In this document: piece by piece, positions 53,113-61,443 of the stretch | Layout: each line of letters starts with the position of its first letter | How positions within the stretch are numbered: position 1 is the first letter of the stretch | NCBI GenBank assembly: GCA_965277775.1 | Contig: OZ255843.1 | Coordinates: 682,001-746,000, forward strand | Direction: 5' to 3' | DNA from: G965195345 sp965277775 | GTDB taxonomy: Bacteria > Pseudomonadota > Gammaproteobacteria > CAKMZV01 | DNA length: 64,000 nt | Made by a program: the position numbers and the translations under genes | Notes under the pieces: model-generated | Database searches by the model: none | Told to the model about the DNA's origin: nothing | What the model saw: the letters and a program-made list of their open reading frames with translations, nothing else

Positions 53113-55701
53113 CTAGAGCGTTCTTTTGACTTCAGTACGCTCAAAAACTTCAATTTTATCGCCTTTTTTCACATCATTATAGTTCTTGACGCCTATGCCG
53201 CATTCTGTGGCATTACGAACTTCACTGACGTCATCTTTCATACGACGCAGGGATTCTAATACACCTTCATAAATCACCACGTCATCGCGCAACACTCTGA
53301 TGGGATTATTACGTTTGACCAATCCTTCAATGACCATACAACCAGCAATTTGTCCAATCTTAGGCGCTCTGAATACATCCCGTACTTCAGCAATACCGAT
53401 GATTTTTTCAGTGACTTCTGGATCCAATCTGCCTTCAATGGCTTGCTTGATTTGATCAACGGCTTCATAAATGATGCTGTAATATCGAACGTCGATGTTG
53501 TTTCGCTCTATGACTTTCCGAGCCGCTGAGTCCGCCCGAACATTAAAGCCAATAATGATGCCATTGTAAGCCATAGCCAAGGTGGCATCAGACTCTCGTA
53601 TGCCGCCAATGCCATAGCCAACAACTTCGATTTCTACGGCGTCGTTGCCCATTTTGGCGACGGTTTCCTGCATGGCTTCCAAAGAACCATGGGTATCTGT
53701 TTTAATGACCAGATTGATTCGTGTTTTTTCAGTTTCGCCTTCTTCGCCAACGTCACCAAACAGGTTGTCTAATTTAAGTTGATTTTGTTTGCGCAGCAAT
53801 TCCTGCCGTTCTTTATCGCGACGAATTTCAGCCATTTCTTTGGCTTGTTTTTCATTTTCAACGCACACTAATTTATCACCTGCTTCTGGCATTTCGGTGA
53901 GGCCCAGAAGCTCAACAGGTAAAGAAGAACCTGCTTTTTTTAAGGGTTTTAAATTTTCATCCAATAAGGCTCGCACGCGACCTGATGCACGTCCCACCAG
54001 AATGGTATCACCGACTTTCAATTCGCCGTTTTGGACTAATACATTGGCAATTATGCCACGGCCTTTATCCAATCGACATTCCAAAACGATGCCCGTTGCA
54101 CGACCCGTCGTACGAGACTTCAGTTCTAACAATTCAGCTTGTAAAAGCAACGATTCTAACAACTGATCAACGCCTTGACCCGTCATAGCAGAAATGGGAA
54201 TATACGATACATCACCGCCCCACGCTTCAGGTAGCAAATCCAATTGAGCCAATTCTTGAGTGACTTTCTCTACATTGGCTTCTGGCTTGTCTATTTTGTT
54301 GACAGCAACCACTATCGGGACTTTGGCAGCTTTGACGTGTTGAATGATTTCAAGCGTCTGTGGCTTTACCCCATCCTCGGCCGCCACAATTAAGATGACA
54401 ATATCGGTAAACTGAGCGCCGCGTGAGCGCATTGCAGTAAAGGCTGAATGCCCAGGTGTATCAACAAATGTAATGGCCCCATTCGGCGTATCGACATGGT
54501 AAGCAGAAAGGTGCTGGGTAATGCCGCCATGCTCCTTATCGGCCACTTTGGTTTTTCGAATGTAGTCCAACAGCGTTGTTTTACCATGGTCCACATGACC
54601 CATAACCGTGACCACAGGCGCTCTCGGTGTTAAGGGCACATCACTCTCCGCTTCAATCAATTGATCTTCAAATGCTTCTTCTCTGCCAACTTCAAGAACG
54701 GGTTTATGTCCCATTTCTTCAACCGCAATGATCGCTGTGTCTTGGTCAATACTATCGTTGGCAGTCACCACAACCCCAAGTTTGAATAGGACCTTGACCA
54801 CTTCTGCAGACTTGACAGACATTTTTTGAGCCAATTCTGAAATATTGATCGTCTCACCCACTTCAACCGAATAAACAATGGGGTCTGCTGGAACTGTAAA
54901 TTCTTGGCGCGGTGAACTGGTCACAATGTTTTTCTTTTTCGGACCCTTATAGCCTGAACCACTGCCGTACTCATCATCCATCGCACTGAGATAATTTTTG
55001 TACTTATCCATGGTGCGATTTTCAAGTGCGTTCGCCCGAGGGGATTGCATTTTCTTTTTCTTGCGTTCTTCCTCTATGGCCAATTCTTTGGCTTTGGTGG
55101 TTTTGAGTGCATCGGTTTTAACATGCGCTTGAGATTGAGGACGACCCACAGAGATGCGTTTTTTAGTTGTTGCTTCTTCCTCTGTCACCTTAGGCGCATG
55201 AATTTTAGCCTTGATCGGTTCAATGTTTGGTTTTTTCGGCTCAGCAAATGATAAGCCAGCGTTATCCAATTTTTTCTTGGCTGCCGCTGTAGGTTTTTTA
55301 GATTGTTCGCTCTCAACAGTCGTTGAAGCATCGTTGGTAGCGGCTGGATCAACGGACTCTGGTTTTTTGCCCTCAACTGGCTGGCTAACCTTTTCTGCTT
55401 CAGCTGGCTTTTTTGTTTTTGGTGCGACTTCGACCGTTTTACGAACGATTTTTCGAACCTGAGTGACTTCAATTTTTACTTTACTCTTGCCTGGGAGTTC
55501 TTGGGTTTTAGTCCGAGAAACAGAAACAGACCCATCAGCTGAAAGGCGCTGTTTAAGAAAACCGAGCAATTGCTGTTTCTGCTTAGCATTTAAAACATCA
55601 TTGCGCCCAATTTTAATATTAGCTTGTTTTAAGTCCTTCAGAAGAGCGTCAACTGTTATTTCCAGTTTTTTTGCCGCCATTGTTAAAGTATTATCTACCA
55701 T
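53113..55701 (-). CDS. infB: Translation initiation factor IF-2
   Basis: 862 residues. The IF2 N-terminal domain is followed by a long Lys/Glu/Pro-rich low-complexity linker (about residues 65-260), then the GTPase domain with G1 GHVDHGKTTL, G2-type GGITQHLSAY, G3 DTPGHSAF, G4 NKID, then the IF2-specific domains II-IV ending VFERTEVKRTL. It delivers fMet-tRNA to the 30S P-site. The start is 31 bases after nusA. In-frame ATG codons shortly inside the first residues make the exact start uncertain by up to seven residues. Confidence 0.97.
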   Translation of the reverse strand: MVDNTLTMAAKKLEITVDALLKDLKQANIKIGRNDVLNAKQKQQLLGFLKQRLSADGSVSVSRTKTQELPGKSKVKIEVTQVRKIVRKTVEVAPKTKKPAEAEKVSQPVEGKKPESVDPAATNDASTTVESEQSKKPTAAAKKKLDNAGLSFAEPKKPNIEPIKAKIHAPKVTEEEATTKKRISVGRPQSQAHVKTDALKTTKAKELAIEEERKKKKMQSPRANALENRTMDKYKNYLSAMDDEYGSGSGYKGPKKKNIVTSSPRQEFTVPADPIVYSVEVGETINISELAQKMSVKSAEVVKVLFKLGVVVTANDSIDQDTAIIAVEEMGHKPVLEVGREEAFEDQLIEAESDVPLTPRAPVVTVMGHVDHGKTTLLDYIRKTKVADKEHGGITQHLSAYHVDTPNGAITFVDTPGHSAFTAMRSRGAQFTDIVILIVAAEDGVKPQTLEIIQHVKAAKVPIVVAVNKIDKPEANVEKVTQELAQLDLLPEAWGGDVSYIPISAMTGQGVDQLLESLLLQAELLELKSRTTGRATGIVLECRLDKGRGIIANVLVQNGELKVGDTILVGRASGRVRALLDENLKPLKKAGSSLPVELLGLTEMPEAGDKLVCVENEKQAKEMAEIRRDKERQELLRKQNQLKLDNLFGDVGEEGETEKTRINLVIKTDTHGSLEAMQETVAKMGNDAVEIEVVGYGIGGIRESDATLAMAYNGIIIGFNVRADSAARKVIERNNIDVRYYSIIYEAVDQIKQAIEGRLDPEVTEKIIGIAEVRDVFRAPKIGQIAGCMVIEGLVKRNNPIRVLRDDVVIYEGVLESLRRMKDDVSEVRNATECGIGVKNYNDVKKGDKIEVFERTEVKRTL

Positions 55702-55732
55702 CTATTCCTCGTTTTATGCCCCAAATAATGAT

Positions 55733-57034
55733 TTATTCTTCGGGGACTTCAAGCATCCGCATAAGCAAAATATCATTTGCTTTGCTGCGAATTTCTTCAA
55801 TTTTATCTTTTTCCAAACCTTTAACCAGCTGCAGTTCTTCCTCAGGTATGTAGGCAATTTCTTCAAGCGAAGTAATACCTGCATTAATTAACAGCGTCGC
55901 TTCTTCTTCTGTTATTTCTAATTCCTCAACCAGTGTAGAACGATTAAGATTATGGACTTCAGTATCTCTTTCTTCGGCTTCAGATTGTGAAAGCACATTT
56001 AATTCCCAACCCGTGATGCCACTGGCTAAGCGAATGTTTTGACCACTTCTGCCAATCGCTTGAGACAACATTTCATCTGTTACTGAAACATCCATAATGT
56101 GACGTTCTTCATTGATGGACAGTGATACAACTTCTGCTGGAGACATGGCATTAATTACAAATTCTGCAGGATTGGGACTCCACTTTATGACATCAATTCG
56201 TTCACCATTTAGCTCAGTCATGACGGCTTGTACACGCGAACCACGCATACCCACACAAGCGCCCACCACATCCAAATGCGGATCTCCGGTAAACACTGCC
56301 ACTTTGGCTCGAATGCCTGGATCGCGAGAGACCCCTTTGATATTAATGATGCCATCCGCAATTTCGGGCACTTCCATGCCAAACAACTGTGTCAAAAAGT
56401 CATTTTCCGTACGCGAGAAAAACAGCTGTGGACCTCTGACTTCAGAATCCACTAAAAACAACAATACTCTGACTCTTGAGCTTATACGATAGTGTTCACC
56501 TGGAATTTGATGCTCGCGCAATAAAACCCCTTCAACGTTCTCGGCAATATCCAAGATGACATTGCCTTTTTCCATACGTTTAACTGTGCCCAAGAAGACT
56601 TCGCCAATACGCGGTTCATATTCTTCTAATATTCTTGAGTGAACCGCTTGGCGCAATTTCTGCATAATCACCTGGCGTGCTGTTTGCGCACCAATACGAC
56701 CAATGTCAGGTGTTTCAATGGGTTCTTCTAAAACATTGCCCAAGGCTGATTCTGAATCTTCATCAACGGCATCCATCAGTTTTATCATGGTTGCTTCCTC
56801 GAATTCGGGCTCATCATTGGCAACCACGGTCCAACAACGATAGGCTTGAAAATCGCCCGATGTTTGATCCATTTCTACTCTGACGTCCATCTCTTCATTT
56901 TGCAATTTTCGGATGGCCGTTGCCAAAGCATGCTCTAAAGCATCAAAAACATCAGCCCGAGATAAGCCCTTTTCATTTGCAACGGCTTCTACAAAAAACA
57001 ACATTTCTTTACTATTCACTCTGAACTTCTCCAC
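55733..57034 (-). CDS. nusA: Transcription termination/antitermination protein NusA, one-AR-repeat form
   Basis: 433 residues, against about 495 in E. coli. It has the N-terminal RNA-polymerase-binding domain, S1 domain (EVFLGTVKRMEKGNVILDI), and two KH domains (CVGMRGSRVQAVMTEL; AIGRSGQNIRLASGI). Only one C-terminal acidic repeat is present (LEITEEEATLLINAGITSLE), ending LLMRMLEVPEE; the second AR repeat is absent. With NusB and boxA it supports rRNA antitermination, and boxA elements are seen at both 16S genes. It follows rimP at 5 bases. Confidence 0.96.
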   Translation of the reverse strand: MEKFRVNSKEMLFFVEAVANEKGLSRADVFDALEHALATAIRKLQNEEMDVRVEMDQTSGDFQAYRCWTVVANDEPEFEEATMIKLMDAVDEDSESALGNVLEEPIETPDIGRIGAQTARQVIMQKLRQAVHSRILEEYEPRIGEVFLGTVKRMEKGNVILDIAENVEGVLLREHQIPGEHYRISSRVRVLLFLVDSEVRGPQLFFSRTENDFLTQLFGMEVPEIADGIINIKGVSRDPGIRAKVAVFTGDPHLDVVGACVGMRGSRVQAVMTELNGERIDVIKWSPNPAEFVINAMSPAEVVSLSINEERHIMDVSVTDEMLSQAIGRSGQNIRLASGITGWELNVLSQSEAEERDTEVHNLNRSTLVEELEITEEEATLLINAGITSLEEIAYIPEEELQLVKGLEKDKIEEIRSKANDILLMRMLEVPEE

Positions 57035-57039
57035 AAGAA

Positions 57040-57543
57040 TTAATCATTTAAATCACCTTTCAGCTTTGTAACCACACTATTAGATGATAAATCTGGTATC
57101 AAACGCGCTTGATTGATCGATTGAATGGCAATGGCAACGGCTTCGCCATCACATTCTATTTTTAGCAAGGATTCGGTCGCTTCAATCAATTCACCCTCAT
57201 ATTTTTTACGTCCATCAATCGGTTGATTCAACATTAACTTCAGCCGCTCCCCGATGAACAGAGCGTACTGATCTGGATAAAATATTTTTCGATCCAGGCC
57301 AGGCGACGACACCTCCAGGTGATAGTCGCTATTAATTGGGTCTTCAACTTCTAAAATGCCGCTGATTTCATGGCTGACCATCGCACAATCTTCGATGGTG
57401 ACACCTTGGTCTGTATCGATGTAAATACGAAGTGTCAAAGCCTTACCGCCTCTAAGCATTTCAATGCCCCAAACCACAAAACCCAATGACTCAATGATTG
57501 GGGTTAAAAGCTTATCCACTGTTTGTAGCGTATTCCCTTGCAT
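57040..57543 (-). CDS. rimP: Ribosome maturation factor RimP
   Basis: 167 residues, slightly longer than the 150 of E. coli. Recognised by LGFVVWGIEMLRGGKALTLR, the IDTDQGVTIEDCAMVSHEIS block and YHLEVSSPGLDRKIF. It assists 30S assembly. It is first protein gene of the operon, with the initiator tRNA 113 bases upstream and a terminator-like hairpin in between. Confidence 0.95.
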   Translation of the reverse strand: MQGNTLQTVDKLLTPIIESLGFVVWGIEMLRGGKALTLRIYIDTDQGVTIEDCAMVSHEISGILEVEDPINSDYHLEVSSPGLDRKIFYPDQYALFIGERLKLMLNQPIDGRKKYEGELIEATESLLKIECDGEAVAIAIQSINQARLIPDLSSNSVVTKLKGDLND

Positions 57544-57566
57544 ATTCCCAAGACCACCCTATTTTG

Positions 57567-57597
57567 AAAAAAAAACCCCTGCCGTGGAAGGGGTTTT
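57567..57597 (-). terminator. Intrinsic terminator/attenuator between tRNA-fMet and rimP
   Basis: The stem AACCCCT/AGGGGTT with an 8-base loop is followed on the minus strand by nine Ts. It would release the tRNA transcript and let only part of transcription reach rimP-nusA-infB. Confidence 0.8.
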
Positions 57598-57655
57598 GCT
57601 TTCTATCTAATCTTCTCTTAACTTCGTTATTCTGCAAAGATTAAACGCCAAATTT

Positions 57656-57732
<77 letters not shown>

Positions 57733-57852
57733 ATTAACAAGGAAGGCATTGTACCTCAATTGCTTGGTATATTTGCGACAATTGTTTATCACGCAATCAC
57801 CCATACAATCCATTAACAAGGCAAGGCTAAAATGCCCCTAAATCAGAGTGTG

Positions 57853-59319
57853 CTATTCCACCAAACGCCCGTAATTGTCTTGGTAGCGGACAATGTCGTC
57901 TTCACCCAAATAGTCGCCGCACTGAACTTCAATGAGCACCAAGGTTTCTTGACCTATATTGCCTAATCGATGCTTGTTGCCCACAGGAATGTACGCGGAT
58001 TGATTTTTTTCCAATTTGATCGTATCATCACCATTCACAACCTCAGCGATCCCATTGACGACCACCCAATGCTCACTTCTTTGGCGATGAGATTGCAAAC
58101 TCAAAGAGGCAGCCACCTTGACTTCTATTCGTTTGATCTTAAATCCCGTACCTTCTTGTAGGACGGTGTAACTGCCCCAGGGACAATAAACCGTCGGGAA
58201 TTTTTTATAACTTTCATAGGCTTTTTCTTTGATTTTTTTGACAATGGTTGAAACGTTCTGCACTTGTTCTTTATCAATAACCAACAAGGCATCCGATGTA
58301 TCAGCGATGATCAGATTACGCAAACCAATGCCAGCGACTAGGTGATGGTCGGCATGGATGATGCAATCTTGCACATCTTCCAATACCACTTTTTCACCAT
58401 GAACGTGATTGTTGCCTTCAACGACTTGGTGTAATTGACCATATTCTGACCACGAACCAATGTCCGACCAGCCAAAATCACAAACCACTATGGCCACTTT
58501 TTGGGATTTTTCAAAAACCGCATAATCAATAGAAATATCTGCAACCTTATTAAAATCTTCACCCTGAATCTCCGCTCGATAGGATGTGTGGTTTTCAAGT
58601 TTTAAGGCATGCTCCAAGCTGATTTTGCTCTGCTCTAAAACAGGCGCACAGTGAATTCGCATTTCATTCATTATGCTGCGCACACACATACAAAACATGC
58701 CTGAATTCCAAAAATAACGCCCTGATTTTAAATAGGCTTTTGCTGTGGTTAAATCAGGTTTTTCAACAAAATTTAACACCTCATCACCCTCTGCCTCAAT
58801 ATAACCAAATCCTGTATGCGGTGAACTCGGTTGAATACCAAAAGTCACCAGTTTTCCCTTTTGAGCGAGTTGCGTGGCTTGGTAAACAGCTGTTTCAAAA
58901 GCTTTTTGGTTTTCGATGATATGATCGGCTGGTAACACCAACAAAACACAGTCATCCCCGTACTTGGCCTGAGCATAATGCGCCGCAAGCGCAATGGCGG
59001 CAGAAGAATTACGGCCAAACGGTTCAAGCAGAAAACTATGAAAAATCGATTTTGGCGCAACGAGCTCGGTCAGGGCATCGTATTCTCCCTTGGTATAGAA
59101 AAATAAAACTTGATTGGCGACCGTTACAATTTCTTCAACACCCTCTAATGCGGCAACACGAAGATAGGCTTTCTGAATAAGACTTTGGCCATCGTCCAAT
59201 TTGATAAAAGGCTTAGGGTGCGCTTCACGGGACAAAGGCCATAACCGAGAGCCGACGCCCCCCGCTAAAATAATGGGTAGGATGGTTGTCTTTTTAGATT
59301 CAGATTGCATAGCGGCCAT
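57853..59319 (-). CDS. manC: Mannose-1-phosphate guanylyltransferase / mannose-6-phosphate isomerase
   Basis: 488 residues of the bifunctional type II family (ManC/AlgA). The nucleotidyltransferase domain has ILAGGVGSRLWPLSREAHPK, LVLPADHII and NFVEKPDL. The C-terminal cupin has the isomerase motif SLQSHRQRSEHWVVVNGIAE. It makes GDP-mannose for exopolysaccharide, LPS or polyprenyl-phosphate mannose. The start may be the fourth codon (MQSESKK, 59310). It stands alone; the GT87 and GT39-like membrane proteins elsewhere in the window could use products derived from it. Confidence 0.94.
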   Translation of the reverse strand: MAAMQSESKKTTILPIILAGGVGSRLWPLSREAHPKPFIKLDDGQSLIQKAYLRVAALEGVEEIVTVANQVLFFYTKGEYDALTELVAPKSIFHSFLLEPFGRNSSAAIALAAHYAQAKYGDDCVLLVLPADHIIENQKAFETAVYQATQLAQKGKLVTFGIQPSSPHTGFGYIEAEGDEVLNFVEKPDLTTAKAYLKSGRYFWNSGMFCMCVRSIMNEMRIHCAPVLEQSKISLEHALKLENHTSYRAEIQGEDFNKVADISIDYAVFEKSQKVAIVVCDFGWSDIGSWSEYGQLHQVVEGNNHVHGEKVVLEDVQDCIIHADHHLVAGIGLRNLIIADTSDALLVIDKEQVQNVSTIVKKIKEKAYESYKKFPTVYCPWGSYTVLQEGTGFKIKRIEVKVAASLSLQSHRQRSEHWVVVNGIAEVVNGDDTIKLEKNQSAYIPVGNKHRLGNIGQETLVLIEVQCGDYLGEDDIVRYQDNYGRLVE

Positions 59320-59646
59320 ATAGTGTGCGTTGATTTGAATTAATCTTTCTGCGAGCGTCTGTTCGCATTATAAGTCAACCCTAAAAACGACATTTTGAAA
59401 AACCATCGCTCATTGTCACTGCTTTGACAGCACAGGCATTCGAATAACACTCAATAGAACGGATGCGCCCTTATAACAAGTCTGACAAAAACATATTATA
59501 ATCACGTCCTGAATCACTTGCCGCTTTGCAATGTGATTTTTAATAATCGGTGGGAACCAGCACGCTGTCAAAGATCTGCCTTCTGGGGCAAATTCTTATC
59601 AAAAGCCCCCCGCACCTTTGTACAATCTTTTTACCAGAGTTAAACA
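59320..59646. other. Divergent spacer with a stable hairpin (possible structured 5' leader or small RNA)
   Basis: Upstream of manC (minus) and the GST gene (plus). TATAAT at about 59497-59502 could be a plus-strand -10. Just after it, AATCACTTGC (59512-59521) pairs with GCAA-T-GTGATT (59528-59538), a 10-bp stem with one bulge and 6-base loop followed by a short T-run. A weaker GGGGC/GCCCC pair lies about 50-75 bases further. No open frame. Confidence 0.4.
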
Positions 59647-60246
59647 ATGAAATTATTTGCCTCCCCCACCTCACCTTATACCCGTCGCATTCGCATTCTT
59701 CTAGACTTATTTAATCAGGATCACGAAGTTATTATGTGCCTGCCCCACGCCCGACCTGCTGAATTAATGGCGTACAACCCCCTGTCTCGCATACCCACTT
59801 TAGTCTTGGATAATGGCGATGTCATTGTGGACAGCTCGCTCATAGCACATTATCTGTTCTCACAACATAAAGAACCAAGCATGTTCCCAGCTGATGACAG
59901 CGCTTGGAATTATTTCAATCAAGTTGAATTGGTTGATGGTGCCATGGACTATGCCGTGGTGATGATACTAGAAAGCATGCGCGACGACTCCTTAGACGTA
60001 AAATACGAACAGGCTTGGCTGTCCATCCATCGAATCTTAGAACGTTTTGATACAGTGTATGAATTGCCTGAAGACACCAATTATTTGCAAATCTCATTGT
60101 TATGCCTGCTCGAATTTTTAGACTTTAGGGCGCCCATGTTGCAAACTGAAAAATTCGGCCATTGGCGTGACAAATATGCCAATTTGGTCGCATGGCATGA
60201 TCGCATAAAAACGCACCCGGCCTATGTTAAAACCCAACCAGAATGA
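59647..60246 (+). CDS. Glutathione S-transferase-like protein
   Basis: 199 residues. The N-terminal thioredoxin-like GST domain begins MKLFASPTSPYTRRIRILL, has the cis-Pro in NPLSRIPTLVL and the glutathione-binding acidic-Ser pair DSSLIAHYL. An all-helical C-terminal domain follows. It resembles YibF-type single-domain GSTs; Ser rather than Cys stands at the likely active-site position. The stop is 9 bases before argJ, so the two are probably co-transcribed. The substrate is unknown. Confidence 0.82.
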   Translation: MKLFASPTSPYTRRIRILLDLFNQDHEVIMCLPHARPAELMAYNPLSRIPTLVLDNGDVIVDSSLIAHYLFSQHKEPSMFPADDSAWNYFNQVELVDGAMDYAVVMILESMRDDSLDVKYEQAWLSIHRILERFDTVYELPEDTNYLQISLLCLLEFLDFRAPMLQTEKFGHWRDKYANLVAWHDRIKTHPAYVKTQPE

Positions 60247-60255
60247 GTGCATCCT

Positions 60256-61443
60256 ATGGCTGATTTAGGTGTGAAGTATGGGGTTGCTCAAGCGGGGATA
60301 AAGAACAACCAGCTAAGCGATTGCTTATTGGTGGCATTGCCAGAAACCTCAACAACGGCGGTTTTATTCACTGAAAATCACTATCTTGCGTCGCCAGTGA
60401 TTGTCAGTCGCGAACACATCAAACAAGAGCCCAACACCCGCTATTTATTCGTCAACAGCGGCAATGCCAATTGTGGCCTGGGGGCTTCTGGTCTAAATGT
60501 ATCTAAAGAAACAGCTCGAACCATAGCGAACACCCAATCTTGCAAAACCGAACAAGTGCTGATATGCTCCACTGGCATTATTAATCAGCCCTTGCCATTG
60601 GACAAAATTCAAAAAGGCATCGCATTGTGTCAGCAAAATTTGGGGCAAGCCTCCATCCAGCAAGCGGCGCAGGCCATCATGACAACCGATACCAAAGCCA
60701 AGGTTTATAGGCGTGAAGTCCAAACAGACCAAGGTTCTTTTATCATTGAAGGCATGGCCAAAGGTTCAGGTATGATTTGTCCCAATATGGCGACCATGCT
60801 GGGTTTTGTTTTTACTGATGTGGCCATGCCCGCCGACCTACTTAAACAAGCCTTGACCAAGGCAGCAGCTCATTCGTTCAACCGCATCAGTGTGGACGGC
60901 GACACCTCAACCAACGACACCCTCAGCCTAAGCGCCACTGGTCAAGGAGCACTGAGCATAGACAGCATCGACTCAGCCCACTGGCAAATCTGGTTGGACA
61001 CTCTGATTGATGTCTGTCAAGCTCTGGCAAAAATGATTGTAAAAGATGGCGAAGGCGCCACCAAACTCATTGCCATTCACGTCCATGAAGGATTGACTGA
61101 GCAAGAATGCACCCAAGCAGCATACACCATCGGTCACTCACCTCTGGTCAAAACGGCTTTTTTTGCGCAAGACCCGAACATTGGCCGAATAGCTGCCGCC
61201 TTAGGTCGCAGTGGCATTGAATCCTTAAATTTTGCCCACATCGACATTTACCTAGGCACAGTGCCCATTATGCTCAATGGTGAACTGCCTGCAAACTACG
61301 ACGAGAATCAGGCCGCGCAAGTCATGTTACAAAATGAAATTGACTTAACCGTTCATTTAAGGCGAGGTCAAGCCTCGCAAACCATTTGGACCTGTGACTT
61401 TTCTTATGATTACGTAAAGATTAATGCCGAGTACCGAACCTGA
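60256..61443 (+). CDS. argJ: Glutamate N-acetyltransferase / amino-acid N-acetyltransferase
   Basis: 395 residues from the ATG at 60256; an in-frame GTG at 60247 directly after the previous stop is possible. ArgJ transfers acetyl from N-acetylornithine to glutamate, recycling it in arginine synthesis. The self-cleavage site is in GSGMICPNMATMLGFVFTDV, before the nucleophilic Thr. Other signatures are VNSGNANCGLGASG, SVDGDTSTNDTLSLSA and DPNIGRIAAALGRSG. The last 20 bases overlap recB. Confidence 0.94.
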   Translation: MADLGVKYGVAQAGIKNNQLSDCLLVALPETSTTAVLFTENHYLASPVIVSREHIKQEPNTRYLFVNSGNANCGLGASGLNVSKETARTIANTQSCKTEQVLICSTGIINQPLPLDKIQKGIALCQQNLGQASIQQAAQAIMTTDTKAKVYRREVQTDQGSFIIEGMAKGSGMICPNMATMLGFVFTDVAMPADLLKQALTKAAAHSFNRISVDGDTSTNDTLSLSATGQGALSIDSIDSAHWQIWLDTLIDVCQALAKMIVKDGEGATKLIAIHVHEGLTEQECTQAAYTIGHSPLVKTAFFAQDPNIGRIAAALGRSGIESLNFAHIDIYLGTVPIMLNGELPANYDENQAAQVMLQNEIDLTVHLRRGQASQTIWTCDFSYDYVKINAEYRT

